Assembly (NCBI GenBank): GCA_963827155.1
Contig: CAWGZV010000003.1
Coordinates: 1-64,000, forward strand
Source: UTCFX2 sp963827155
GTDB lineage: Bacteria; Chloroflexota; Anaerolineae; Anaerolineales; UBA4823
DNA: 64,000 bases
Reading direction: 5' to 3'
Shown here: piece by piece, positions 9,163 to 18,726 of the stretch
Numbering within the stretch: position 1 is the stretch's first letter
Layout: every line of letters begins with the position of its first letter
The notes under the pieces: generated by a model
Told to the model about the DNA's origin: nothing
The model's input: only the letters and a program-made list of their open reading frames with translations
Databases searched by the model: none
Position numbers and translations under genes: made by a program

Positions 9163-9984
9163 ATGATCGATCTGAGTATCAATACTGAACTTGCTCGAGC
9201 GATCTTAACTGGTTTTATCCGAAGTGAAATTACCCGGGTCGGCTACCAACGTGCCGTCATTGGATTATCGGGTGGAGTGGATTCGGCACTTTCATGCTTC
9301 CTGGCTGTTGAAGCTTTGGGCGCTAATAACATACTGGCAGTTTGCATGCCCTATAAAGATTCATCACCTCAATCACTCGACCATGCCAAGCTGGTGATTG
9401 AAAAACTGGGTATTGAAGCCATCACAATTTTAATATCGGAAATGGTTGAACCATTATTCGAGCGATACCCCGATATGAATCAGGTGAGACGAGGGAATGT
9501 GATGGCACGCCAGCGGATGATCATCTTGTATGACCAATCCGAACACACGAAAGCCCTAGTCTTAGGGACGGGTAATAAAACCGAAATTTTATTGGGCTAC
9601 ACGACCCTATTTGGAGATTCTGCCTGTGCCCTGAATCCATTAGGTGATCTTTATAAAACCCAGGTTCGCCAGCTTGCCCTGGATGTTGGAGTACCTGAAG
9701 TAATTATTACGAAACCACCATCGGCCGATCTTTGGATGGGTCAAACGGACGAAGGTGAGTTGGGGTTCACTTATGCAGAGGTAGATGAACTGCTCTATTT
9801 ACTCGTGGACCAGCGCTACAGTCCAGAAGAGTGTGTGGCTGCAGGCTTTAATGGTGATTTTGTAAAAGTGGTAGTCGAACGAATCCAGCATTACCATTAT
9901 AAAAGGGTTATGCCACCAATCGCGAAATTAAGCAACCGAACTATCGGATATGATTTCCTGTATCTGCGAGATTGGGGTACTTGA
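9163..9984 (+). CDS. nadE: NAD(+) synthase, synthetase subunit
   Basis: 273 residues. The protein adenylates nicotinate adenine dinucleotide and amidates it to NAD, the last step of NAD synthesis. The PP-loop SGGVDSALS lies at about residue 36; the family motifs GTGNKTEILLGYTTLFGDSACALNPLGDLYKTQVRQLA and KPPSADLW..QTDE..LG are intact. Ammonia is presumably delivered by the glutaminase-like protein encoded just upstream. Length matches the synthetase domain alone. Confidence 0.93.
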   Translation: MIDLSINTELARAILTGFIRSEITRVGYQRAVIGLSGGVDSALSCFLAVEALGANNILAVCMPYKDSSPQSLDHAKLVIEKLGIEAITILISEMVEPLFERYPDMNQVRRGNVMARQRMIILYDQSEHTKALVLGTGNKTEILLGYTTLFGDSACALNPLGDLYKTQVRQLALDVGVPEVIITKPPSADLWMGQTDEGELGFTYAEVDELLYLLVDQRYSPEECVAAGFNGDFVKVVVERIQHYHYKRVMPPIAKLSNRTIGYDFLYLRDWGT

Positions 9985-10135
9985 TTGGGACCGAGGATTG
10001 AATTTATCGGACGAGCTGAATTCGCCAGGCAACCGATGAAGTATTTTCAATCAGGATATTGATTTTTAAAATTTCCCAAATATCTCAATTATTGGAACAT
10101 CCAATCCCTTTTTGGAAAAAGGCACCTAACCAACA

Positions 10136-11386
10136 ATGGCATTCCGCCTTCCTCCCTCGCTGCGCCACCGGCGTTATCGACTTCTTTGGATTGGACTGCT
10201 AATCTCTATTGCGGGTACCCAGATGCAAATTTGGGCTCTATTTTGGCACATCCGCACACTAACCGACCAACCTATCGCCTTGGGTGGAATTGGATTGGCG
10301 CGAATTCTGCCGATCTTCTTATTCTCTTTGATCGGAGGCGCACTGGCAGATGCCACGAACCGACGGAAAATCCTGTTGATCACGCAAAGTGTCATGGCAT
10401 TGAGCGCACTAGGGCTTGCAATTTTGACTTTTAGCGGAAGAATATCTCTCTGGCATATCTATCTACTTACCGCCATTCAGGCAGTGGCTGTGGCTTTCGA
10501 TACACCATCGCGGCAATCTCTAGTCCCGAACCTTGTCCCGGCGCGGGACCTGCCGAATGCTTTCAGCATGAGCTCTTTAGCGATGCACATCGGATCGATT
10601 GTTGGGCCTGCACTCAGTGGATTGGTGATCGCTTACTTAGGACTGTCGTATACTTATTTTCTTAATGCGATATCTTATCTCGCGGTAATTTTCGCGCTTT
10701 TATTGATGGGCAACGTTGAGCAAGAAATTCATGTGATGGAACATGCTGCTGTCAGTATGACATCAATTCGAGAGGGAATCGATTTCATTATTGGCCAACC
10801 AATTATCTTATCAACAATGCTGTTGGATTTCTTTGCTACATTCTTCTCTTCGGCTAACACGCTGATGCCGATATTTGCACGCGATATCCTGCATGTCGAT
10901 GCGGTAGGTTACGGATGGCTTGCTGCGGCTCAATCCATAGGTGCGGTGGGTGCAGCTTTAGTGCTATCCCAATTGGATCAAATCCGGAGACAAGGGCCAA
11001 TTTTCTTGTGGTCGGTGGTTCTGTTTGGACTAGCAACGATATTGTTCGGAATTTCTACAATGTATTGGATGGCGATGTTGGCGTTGATCATAATGGGAGC
11101 TGCCGATGCCGTTAGCACCATCATCCGCAACACGATTCGCCAACTCCAGACCCCCGATTATATTCGAGGTAGGATGGTAGGGATCAATCAAGTCTTTTTT
11201 ATGGGTGGTCCTCAGCTTGGTGAAGTTGAAGCAGGTCTCGTTGCACAACTATTTAGCGCGCCAATTGCTGTAATTAGTGGTGGGATTGGATGTATTCTAG
11301 CGGTGATTTGGGTAGTTCGAAAGTGGCCAGCGATCACGAGTTTTTCTGGTGAAGAACCCATACGGGCGGGTGCACAAACTAATTAA
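10136..11386 (+). CDS. Major facilitator superfamily transporter (MFS_3/EntS-like)
   Basis: 416 residues with about 11-12 hydrophobic segments. The RRYRLLWIGLLISIAGTQMQIWALFWHI start, the GGALADATNRRKILLITQ loop-2 motif and DTPSRQSLVPNLVPARDLPNAFSM are typical of the MFS_3 group that includes enterobactin exporter EntS and macrolide efflux proteins. The substrate cannot be read from sequence. It stands alone, about 150 bases after nadE and convergent with the ABC-F gene. Confidence 0.88.
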   Translation: MAFRLPPSLRHRRYRLLWIGLLISIAGTQMQIWALFWHIRTLTDQPIALGGIGLARILPIFLFSLIGGALADATNRRKILLITQSVMALSALGLAILTFSGRISLWHIYLLTAIQAVAVAFDTPSRQSLVPNLVPARDLPNAFSMSSLAMHIGSIVGPALSGLVIAYLGLSYTYFLNAISYLAVIFALLLMGNVEQEIHVMEHAAVSMTSIREGIDFIIGQPIILSTMLLDFFATFFSSANTLMPIFARDILHVDAVGYGWLAAAQSIGAVGAALVLSQLDQIRRQGPIFLWSVVLFGLATILFGISTMYWMAMLALIIMGAADAVSTIIRNTIRQLQTPDYIRGRMVGINQVFFMGGPQLGEVEAGLVAQLFSAPIAVISGGIGCILAVIWVVRKWPAITSFSGEEPIRAGAQTN

Positions 11387-11460
11387 TATTTCAACTGCAG
11401 AATTTGGAGATAAGCAGACGCTGTCAGGAACAGAATCCACAGAAAGATTACGAGTATCTC

Positions 11461-13494
11461 TTATTCACGATAAGCAAATGAAGAGGCCAGTTTCTCCTTT
11501 TGAAGAGATTCCCATTCTGTCATAAGCTGTTCAAGCGCCGCTTGGTTTAGGGTATAAGAAGTACCTAACTTTTGAACTCTTGCTATGTCAGCGGGAGGAT
11601 TTTCCAGCTGACTAGAAATTTGCGCAATTTCACTTTCGAGTGCGGCGATTTTTGTTTCAACTTCTCTAATCTTTTGGGATCGCTTCTTTTCATCTGTGGA
11701 AGGCGAATAAGCGCGTTCTTTACGAAATGAGGTTTCTCTGACCAGAGCTACCTTAGAAATATCTGAATTAATCAGCTGGCTTTCCTTATACTCAGTATAC
11801 GTGCCTTCGAAAACCTGGAGCATTGATGAGCCTGGGATTATTTCCCAAATCTGCGTGCCTAACGAGTCGATCAAGTAGCGGTCATGAGAGACTAATATGA
11901 TTGTTCCTTGATAATTTGCAAGTACTTCCTGGAGGATTTCCTGCGAGGGTATATCAAGATGGTTTGTGGGCTCGTCCAGAAGGAGGAGATTGGCTTGGGT
12001 TAATGAAAGTTTTGCCAGCGCCAGTCGACCGCGTTCTCCGCCTGAGAGGGTAGCCACTTTCTTGAAGACCTCATCGCCGGTGAAAAGGAATTTTGCCAGA
12101 TAATCGCGAATTGGTCCGATTAACATATTTGGTGAGACAGCTTCGATTTCCTGGACTAAAGTACGTTCAGGACGAAGGTCCTCATGAGCTTGTGCGAAGT
12201 AACCGATATTGAGGCTAGCGCCAAGAAGGACCTCTCCGTAGTAGGGGACCATTTTCTCAAGAATTGTTTTCAGGAATGTTGTTTTTCCAGCCCCATTTGG
12301 GCCAATTACAGCCGCGCAATCTCCCCTTTTTAATAGCAAATCTGGAGAATAAAAGAGTGGTTTACCCTCATTCTGAAATCCAATTGCCAAGTTCTTCGTC
12401 CGCAGGACCAGATCACCTGAGCGCTGGTTTGATTTCAAATGAAGGTGTAAATGGGGAGGACGGTTGGAAGGCCCCCGGAGGGATCGAATTCGCCGTTCAA
12501 GCTCATCGACACCGAGAGGATGACCGGAGATTTCTATTTGTTTACTGATTTCCAGCCAACTTTGACTCTGCAATGCCTCAATACCAAGCGCTTCAATTGC
12601 CTGGATTTCCCTGGATAACCTTCGCAACTTGCCTTTTGCTTGCTGAACATTCTGACCTGATATGTTGCGCTTGATGTATTCCAGCTCTTTCTCAAGCCGA
12701 TTCTTCTCGGTTTCGAAAATTTGTAGATGAAAATCCCATCGCTCCTGGCGCTGTTGAAGATAGGCTGAATAATTTCCCCGGTAAGTTTCAATACCATTCG
12801 CTCGAATTTCCCACACATGATCAACGACACGGTCGAGAAAATAACGATCATGCGAGACGATCAAGGTCGCACCAGACCATTGATTTAAATAGCCTTCCAA
12901 CCATTCTACTGCATGCATGTCCAAGTGATTTGTAGGTTCATCGAGAACAAGCAAATCTGGCTCAGATAATAAAAGGCGCGCTAGGGCTGCACGGGTACGC
13001 TGCCCACCGGAAAGTTGGATGAGCGGCCGGTCATAATCAGAAGATTTAAAGCCAAGCCCTGAAAGAGTCTGGCGTATTCGAGTTTCGTAGGTATATCCTC
13101 CACGTCGCTCGAATTCGGGTTGAAGTTTGGCATACCGCTCCAGGGCTGCTTCTGCCCTCTCTGGATCGGCCATTTCGTGCTCTAATTTTGACAGATCGGC
13201 TTCTAGGGCAACAAGTTCGGAAAGCGCCTTCAGGCATTCCTCCCAGAGGGAACATGAGTCTGAAAGAAGGGCCTCTTGTGGGAGATACCCAAAAGTGACC
13301 CCTTTCGCTTTTTGAATTGTTCCAGAGGATGGTTCTTCAATTCCCACAAGAATACGGAGCAGAGTCGTTTTACCAATTCCATTCGGTCCAACAATAGCAA
13401 TACGCGCAGCATTGGGGATGTTGATCGAAACTCCCCTGAAAATCTCATTAGGACCATAGGATTTTGCCAGCTCAACTGCTGTAAGTAAAGACAT
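11461..13494 (-). CDS. ABC-F family ATPase (Uup/EttA type)
   Basis: 677 residues with two ATP-binding cassettes and no membrane segments. Walker A motifs are GPNGIGKTT (about residue 36) and GPNGAGKTT (about residue 385); signature motifs are LSGGQRTR and LSGGERGR, each followed by LLLLDEPTNHLD-type Walker B. A charged linker between cassettes (ETEKNRLEKELEYIKRN) is the P-site tRNA interaction motif region, and a C-terminal coiled coil (residues 600-677) is present. ABC-F proteins act on the ribosome in translation control or antibiotic protection; the exact subfamily is not assigned. Confidence 0.92.
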   Translation of the reverse strand: MSLLTAVELAKSYGPNEIFRGVSINIPNAARIAIVGPNGIGKTTLLRILVGIEEPSSGTIQKAKGVTFGYLPQEALLSDSCSLWEECLKALSELVALEADLSKLEHEMADPERAEAALERYAKLQPEFERRGGYTYETRIRQTLSGLGFKSSDYDRPLIQLSGGQRTRAALARLLLSEPDLLVLDEPTNHLDMHAVEWLEGYLNQWSGATLIVSHDRYFLDRVVDHVWEIRANGIETYRGNYSAYLQQRQERWDFHLQIFETEKNRLEKELEYIKRNISGQNVQQAKGKLRRLSREIQAIEALGIEALQSQSWLEISKQIEISGHPLGVDELERRIRSLRGPSNRPPHLHLHLKSNQRSGDLVLRTKNLAIGFQNEGKPLFYSPDLLLKRGDCAAVIGPNGAGKTTFLKTILEKMVPYYGEVLLGASLNIGYFAQAHEDLRPERTLVQEIEAVSPNMLIGPIRDYLAKFLFTGDEVFKKVATLSGGERGRLALAKLSLTQANLLLLDEPTNHLDIPSQEILQEVLANYQGTIILVSHDRYLIDSLGTQIWEIIPGSSMLQVFEGTYTEYKESQLINSDISKVALVRETSFRKERAYSPSTDEKKRSQKIREVETKIAALESEIAQISSQLENPPADIARVQKLGTSYTLNQAALEQLMTEWESLQKEKLASSFAYRE

Positions 13495-13564
13495 GCCTGC
13501 ACGCGCTAATAAGAATGAGAATTGTCCGTTTGATTTCTAAGGAGAGGAGGTAAGCTCCACAAAA

Positions 13565-13592
13565 TTACCGTCTGATTATACCGTGATATAAT
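13565..13592 (+). promoter_or_regulatory. Candidate promoter for the LCP gene
   Basis: TTACCG (13565-13570) and TATAAT (13587-13592) are separated by 16 bases, 50 bases upstream of the LCP start, in the divergent gap with the ABC-F gene. The -10 box is perfect, the -35 box weak. Confidence 0.4.
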
Positions 13593-13641
13593 CGCTCTGC
13601 TCTCGAGCCGGGTAAGCTCGGGAAATTAATCGGAATTGAAA

Positions 13642-15078
13642 ATGCCAACCGTTAGAAAAAACAAAAAAGTAAATTCGAACCGGACTGGTGCTATAGCAAG
13701 TTTACGAATTGCACTAATGGTCGGTTTTTTCTTTGTCGCGCTGCTGGCGGCATTTTTGACTTTCGTAACTGTACGCGATTTTGTCGCAACCTGGGAGATC
13801 ACCAATTTACCCGGCATCACCGTGCGAGATGCAACTCCAACACCAGCAGACGGGACAGCATCTGAACCGATTGAAGGCATCGCTTCGTCAGATCCTGCGG
13901 CTGGTCCGACGCCACCCGCATGGGATGGTGCAAATCGAGTAACAATGCTTGTGATGGGATTGGATTATCGTGATTGGGAAGCAGGAGAAGGCCCCCCAAG
14001 AACGGATACGATGATCTTGCTCACAGTAGATCCTGTCAATCGAACTGCAGGGATGCTCTCGATCCCGCGAGACTTGTGGGTCAACATACCCGGATTTGAT
14101 TATGGTCGGATCAACACTGCATACCAATTGGGAGAGGCATATAAAGTACCTGGCGGCGGTCCACAGCTCGCTGCAGATACAGTCGAGGAGCTATTGGGTA
14201 TCAAGGTGGATTATTATGCCCAGGTGGACTTTGGTGCGTTTGAACGTTTTATTAACGAGATTGGAGGCGTCGAGGTTGATATTACCGAGGATCTCAAACT
14301 CGATCCCCTTGGAGATGGAAATATCAAGAGGATTAAACCCGGACATTATACACTTCCAGGGGACCTCGCATTGGCATATGTGCGGTTACGTAAAACGGAA
14401 GGTGGTGACTTCGACCGTTCACAACGTCAGCAACAAGTGATCATGAGCATTAGGAATCGAATCACTGAATACGATATGCTTCCGCTTCTTATCTCGAAGG
14501 CTCCTGTTCTTTACGGAGAGCTTTCTTCCGGGGTTCATACAAATTTAAACCTGGATGATGCGATCAAACTTTCCTGGCTGGCACTCCAGATCCCGGAGGA
14601 AAACATCAAGAAAGGCGCTATCAGCGCAGATCAAGTTGCATTCGCACAATCCCCTGATGGGACTCAACAGGTGCTCAAACCTTTGACTGAAAAGGTCCGG
14701 GCGTTGAGAGATGAAATATTTTCGCAATCCGGTCCCGCAAATCCGCTATCGGATCTGTCGAATTTGCCAGAACTTGTAAGAGATGAAAATGCGCGAGTTT
14801 CCATTTTGAACGCAAGTTCTGTCTCTGGTCTTGCAGCGAGCACGGCTGATTATCTAAAAACCCAGGGGATCAATGTAGTCGAGACCGGCAATGCTGCAGA
14901 GTTCTCACCTACAACAGAGATAACATATTTTTCGGGAAAACCCTACACATTGAAATTCCTGGTAGATATAATGGCGATCAATCCATTCCGCATCCGCCAT
15001 TTATTCGATCCTACCAAGGCGGCAGATATCGAAATCATTTTGGGGGATGATTGGGCTCAGTCGGGGAAATTACCATAA
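13642..15078 (+). CDS. LytR-CpsA-Psr (LCP) family cell-envelope protein
   Basis: About 478 residues. One membrane anchor near the N-terminus (IALMVGFFFVALLAAFLTFV) is followed by an extracytoplasmic linker and the LCP domain: VTMLVMGLDYRDWE..PPRTDTMILLTVDP, MLSIPRDLWVNIPG..YGRINTAYQLG, GVEVDI, and LAYVRLRKTEGGDFDRSQRQQQVI, with the conserved Arg and Asp residues of the phosphotransferase site. A C-terminal LytR_C domain (RVSILNASSVSGLAASTADYL) is present. LCP proteins ligate glycopolymers to the cell wall or related polymers; the acceptor in this lineage is uncertain. The ATG at 13642 is preferred to a TTG two codons earlier. Confidence 0.9.
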   Translation: MPTVRKNKKVNSNRTGAIASLRIALMVGFFFVALLAAFLTFVTVRDFVATWEITNLPGITVRDATPTPADGTASEPIEGIASSDPAAGPTPPAWDGANRVTMLVMGLDYRDWEAGEGPPRTDTMILLTVDPVNRTAGMLSIPRDLWVNIPGFDYGRINTAYQLGEAYKVPGGGPQLAADTVEELLGIKVDYYAQVDFGAFERFINEIGGVEVDITEDLKLDPLGDGNIKRIKPGHYTLPGDLALAYVRLRKTEGGDFDRSQRQQQVIMSIRNRITEYDMLPLLISKAPVLYGELSSGVHTNLNLDDAIKLSWLALQIPEENIKKGAISADQVAFAQSPDGTQQVLKPLTEKVRALRDEIFSQSGPANPLSDLSNLPELVRDENARVSILNASSVSGLAASTADYLKTQGINVVETGNAAEFSPTTEITYFSGKPYTLKFLVDIMAINPFRIRHLFDPTKAADIEIILGDDWAQSGKLP

Positions 15079-15327
15079 ACACCAAGAATATTCTTGTTTG
15101 AACATATCCAAATCCATGATCGTATACATGGTACGGCTCTGTGTCATGCCTTGTCGGTAAATATTGGCATAGTAAGTAAGCAATACTGACAATTCGTCTC
15201 TTTGTGAAAACCAGCATTGCGGTTCATTACTGTCTTCACCGCCCCCAGGCGGCTGGCGAAAAGAGTGGAAATCTCCAAAATGCCTTGATAATCGTTAGAA
15301 ATCAACAAACATTTAGTTTCACATCAA
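15079..15327. other. Intergenic region; possible gene remnant
   Basis: About 250 bases between convergent genes. On the minus strand one frame without a start reads ...SQRDELSVLLTYYANIYRQGM, then MYTIMDLDMFKQEYSWCLW and a stop at about 15076, which looks protein-like, but the other two frames are also partly open. I do not call a gene. Confidence 0.3.
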
Positions 15328-16533
15328 CTAAATCACAGCTACCCTTTGTCCAAGTTTTCTAGAATAAACAACACTGGCTATGAAAATGATGAAAGCAAGC
15401 GAAATGTCAACCCAGAGGGCAGAGATTATCGAGACGGGACCGAATTTTTCCATTAATACTCCCAGATAATAAGGCAGGATCATCCCACCCAATCCAGTTG
15501 CAACAAAAAACCAACGAGTTACGCTGCCACTCAAGGTCATGTTACGATCTGCAAACAAGAGAAGTGTTGGGAAAATTGATGCCATGCATAATCCCAACCC
15601 CAGAGTCCCAACCCACACAAATGTTGTGACTTCTGGGGCCCAATAAATTATGCTTAGACAGATCATACATCCAATAAAATCACCTATTAAGATGACAACA
15701 GAATTAAAACGGGATGCGATTGCGATGCCTAATAAACGACCGAAAGTTAATGCGCCCCAAAAGAAGGAGGTCAGTAAAGCCGCACCTGCAGGATTAAGCA
15801 AATCGAGGCTAACCGCATAAGTGTATATCCAACCGCCAAAACCAATTTCGGCACCTATGTAGAAGACGAACACCAAGGAAATCAAGGCTACCAGCGGCCA
15901 GCGATATTGATGATTTTCTACAAAAAGAGAATTTACGGGAGAACTCGGTGCTGGTAAACGAAGAAGCCAGATCGCCCAGGGGAGAGGATAAATCGCCAGG
16001 ATCCAAAACGCCCAGTTGACATTCGCATGGACCAGAATTGCCCTGGCCAGGAGGACAGGCGCAAGTAGAGCGCCCACACCGAAAAAGAAGTGCATGGCGT
16101 TCATATAGGGATTCGCCCGTTCTTGATGAGCCCATACTATCAGCAGGTTGGCACTTACATCCAATCCTCCTTCTGCCATCCCCAAAACTATTATGATGAC
16201 CGTCAACAACCAGAGAGAACTGATCATGGGAACAATCGCCAGAGTAAAGGCCATGATCGTCAGGATCAACGCGAGCATCAAATGTCCGGGAGCGCGATCT
16301 AGAATTTTTCCTACCCCCAGGGACCCCATCATATATCCGAATGAAGCTCCTGTAAATAGGAATCCAACCTCTGCCAGACCCGTTTGGGTATTTTTCGCCA
16401 ATGAAGGGAGCGCAGGACCTATTATCGATGTTGCTAAACCCAGAGCTATAAATGCTGCAGAATAGGCGATCGTTGCTCGAATTGCAGCCGGATGAGGAAG
16501 ACCTGCAGATGGGGATTGTGGGATGGGTTCCAA
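15328..16533 (-). CDS. Major facilitator superfamily transporter
   Basis: 401 residues with about 12 hydrophobic segments. The pattern FLFTGASFGYMMGSLGVGKILDR...MALILTIMAFTLAIVP with LGMAEGGLDVSANLLIVWAH and YIGAEIGFGGWIYTYAV matches the FucP/sugar-permease-like branch of MFS. The substrate is not determinable. It appears monocistronic, convergent with the LCP gene. Confidence 0.85.
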   Translation of the reverse strand: MEPIPQSPSAGLPHPAAIRATIAYSAAFIALGLATSIIGPALPSLAKNTQTGLAEVGFLFTGASFGYMMGSLGVGKILDRAPGHLMLALILTIMAFTLAIVPMISSLWLLTVIIIVLGMAEGGLDVSANLLIVWAHQERANPYMNAMHFFFGVGALLAPVLLARAILVHANVNWAFWILAIYPLPWAIWLLRLPAPSSPVNSLFVENHQYRWPLVALISLVFVFYIGAEIGFGGWIYTYAVSLDLLNPAGAALLTSFFWGALTFGRLLGIAIASRFNSVVILIGDFIGCMICLSIIYWAPEVTTFVWVGTLGLGLCMASIFPTLLLFADRNMTLSGSVTRWFFVATGLGGMILPYYLGVLMEKFGPVSIISALWVDISLAFIIFIASVVYSRKLGQRVAVI

Positions 16534-16629
16534 GCTATGCCATATGGATTGCGATATTTTTGAGATAATGCAATTTCACGCGATGAACTCGCAGTTCATG
16601 GAATTTTCTTGATGGTGAAATTGGGTCGA

Positions 16630-17499
16630 TCAAGGTTGAGCAAACTTTAAAGAGGTCACACCCCAATAGGTCTGTCCATCATTATTTGTGCAGGAAACCG
16701 GTTCAATATTTCCCAATGGAACGCCGTTTTCTCCAATCCGTAAACTGTAAACAAATCCGGGAGTTAGTGCGTAATCCGCGTAACCTAAGCCTTTCTCTGG
16801 CTTTAAACCTGTATAGAACCTTTCTTCGCCGCCTGCCCAAGTGACGATAACTAATTCACCTGGTAATGCGGCTCCTGCACGGTCAACAATTTCAAGCGCA
16901 ATCAGCGGCTCTGTCTTTACTTGGTCACAGAGCTCAGTTCTGCTTGTCAACACAAATGTGTCTGGGACAATTGCGCTCGATGGAGCCACCTCAGGCGATC
17001 CTGAATTTTCGGCAGGTGGATTGCTAATATTCGGTGAGGATTGAACTTCTTCAACAGCTTGAGAAGGAGAAATAATCAAATCTGCTGGAGTTGAAAAAGC
17101 AGAGGTCGGGGTTGGATTGTCAGGCTGATTTGTAATTGCCTGAGCCGGTCCTGGTGGTTCTTGTCCAACAGCTATTGCCAACAACCCCAAAGCGCGGGCT
17201 TCAGCTGAATCCCCGTCTTGGGCTAAAGTGCGTTGGGCTTGTTCGGTTATCGCTCGAAATTTATCTGGATCTTGCAGAAGATCGAGGCGTGCATTCGCCC
17301 GTATGATGTCACCAGTGGATAAATAAGCGGCAGCGATTAGACTTCGATATTGATCTTTAAATTCATCTCGGAGGGTGGATGGTGAAGTATCAACATATCT
17401 TACGGGTTGGAATAAACGGGTATACAGAATACCCAAAGAAAGACCAATGACCAGCCCTGTCAGCAAGTACCAAGGACCACGTGAATCCTCGTGGTTCAT
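16630..17499 (-). CDS. Membrane-anchored protein of unknown function
   Basis: 289 residues. A single N-terminal membrane segment (WYLLTGLVIGLSLGILYTRLF) is followed by a helical region (RSLIAAAYLSTGDIIRANARLDLL...QAQRTLAQ), a Pro/Ser/Thr-rich linker (residues about 115-180) and a C-terminal globular part ending in LCDQVKTEPLIALEIVDRAGAALPGELVIVTWAGGEERFYTGLKPEKGLGYADYAL. I do not recognise the family with a function. Its start overlaps the stop of the upstream gene (ATGA-type overlap), and both proteins share an N-terminal anchor plus a YRSLIAAAYL/LMVAE helical segment, so they are related neighbours in one operon. Confidence 0.75.
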   Translation of the reverse strand: MNHEDSRGPWYLLTGLVIGLSLGILYTRLFQPVRYVDTSPSTLRDEFKDQYRSLIAAAYLSTGDIIRANARLDLLQDPDKFRAITEQAQRTLAQDGDSAEARALGLLAIAVGQEPPGPAQAITNQPDNPTPTSAFSTPADLIISPSQAVEEVQSSPNISNPPAENSGSPEVAPSSAIVPDTFVLTSRTELCDQVKTEPLIALEIVDRAGAALPGELVIVTWAGGEERFYTGLKPEKGLGYADYALTPGFVYSLRIGENGVPLGNIEPVSCTNNDGQTYWGVTSLKFAQP

Positions 17500-17853
17500 G
17501 GTGAATTCCCCTCCTCGGGTGGAATTTGGGCTGCAAATGTGTTAAGCAAGATTTGTATGCTGCTAATATCTTTTTCGTTATAACCGACTTTATTCGCAAA
17601 ATTGAGCGCCTCTTCAATTTGCTGATAAGGCTGAGTAATACTAATTAAGGATAAACGGTGTGATGCAAGCTGAATGTCAGAATTCGATTGGTACGAACTC
17701 AGCAACCATCAAGACGAAATCCGTCTTATAGTCGATACGGAGGGTTTCGGGGGTAGAGCTGTGATCATCAGGGGGATTAAGAATCCAGCCATATGCAAGC
17801 CCTAGCCCAATCCCAAGCAATATTGAGAAGAAAAACCGAATCCAACGAGACAT
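17496..17853 (-). CDS. Small membrane-anchored protein of unknown function (one frameshift)
   Basis: Starts at the ATG at 17853 (MSRWIRFFFSILLGIGLGLAYGWIL), a clear single-membrane anchor, then PETLRIDYKTDFVLMVAE. The frame breaks at about 17695-17700 (GAGTTCGTAC in place of GAGTCGTAC); removing one T continues SYQSNSDIQLASHRLSLIS...IEEALNFANKVGYNEKDISSIQILLNTF to the stop at 17496. Total about 118 residues. It overlaps the start of the next gene, whose protein has the same architecture. Function unknown. Confidence 0.7.
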
Positions 17854-18333
17854 GTTTAGAGCAATTTAAGGTTTTGAATATTTTAAAGAAGAAACCCGGT
17901 AACTTAAGGATCAATTACTAATTATGATTGCTTCCATTCCCCTTATCAATATCCATTTTTTGCCTTTCGGGTGAGGTAATCCTTGGCATTATTCTTAGAT
18001 TTGTCATCCAGTTCAATGTAAATTTCAAGATTGTGCGTATCCGGGAATGAATCTCATAAAGGATAATTTATTGTTCAGGACTTTATTCACAGGTGTTGAT
18101 CCGGAAAGATGTTAGCGCACCGCCAGATTAATTCCTTGTGGACTTGCTTAGGAGATAACGAGGAATAATAGTGATTATAGCGTACATCAATATGGATCAC
18201 GAATTCATTAATAAATCTTAGAAAATACTGCTTGCTTTGAAATCTAAAATTGAGTACAATAATTAATACAATTTTGGTATTAATCTCGCCTAACGACCAT
18301 AGGACCGGTAACAGCCTTCAAGGGGAAAACACT
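17854..18333. other. Intergenic region upstream of spoVS
   Basis: About 480 AT-rich bases with no recognisable gene, between a minus-strand gene start and spoVS. It contains one candidate promoter (18232-18260) and otherwise nothing I can identify. Confidence 0.5.
18232..18260 (+). promoter_or_regulatory. Candidate promoter for spoVS
   Basis: TTGCTT (18232-18237) and TACAAT (18255-18260) separated by 17 bases, about 75 bases upstream of the spoVS start. Confidence 0.4.
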
Positions 18334-18594
18334 ATGAGCGTCATTAAAGTCTCTGGGACTTCGCGGACATCTGCTGTTGCAGGTGCCATTGCCGGCGTAT
18401 TTCGCGAGAACAAGAGGGCAGAAGTACAGGCGATCGGCGCGATAGCGGTCAATCAAGCAATCAAAGCGCTTGCTCTGGCGAAGGGGTATTTGAAGGAAGA
18501 TGGATTTGATATTATTTTTACACCAGAGTTCGTAGATGTGGATATCGATGGTAAAATCCGCACTGCAATTAAGTTTATAGTGGAGTCGCGTTAA
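18334..18594 (+). CDS. spoVS: Stage V sporulation protein S (SpoVS) family
   Basis: 86-residue Alba-like protein: MSVIKVSGTSRTSAVAGAIAGVFRENKRAEVQAIGAIAVNQAIKALALAKGYL...DI.F.PEFVDVDIDGK.RTAIKF, close to the invariant SpoVS pattern. In Bacillus it affects septation during sporulation. It is also widespread in non-sporulating bacteria, where it is thought to bind nucleic acid. The start is the ATG at 18334 with AAGGGG upstream; the open frame from 18250 is too long for the family. Confidence 0.93.
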   Translation: MSVIKVSGTSRTSAVAGAIAGVFRENKRAEVQAIGAIAVNQAIKALALAKGYLKEDGFDIIFTPEFVDVDIDGKIRTAIKFIVESR

Positions 18595-18726
18595 TCGATT
18601 TTGGCTAATGGCCCGATAATATCTAATAGAATATTGCCGGTATTACCGGGTTTATCTGCGTCGGAGGAATTGGATTTCCAACGACGCTTTCTTTCGTCTA
18701 CTCCTTTGAATGAAGAAGTATCTGTG

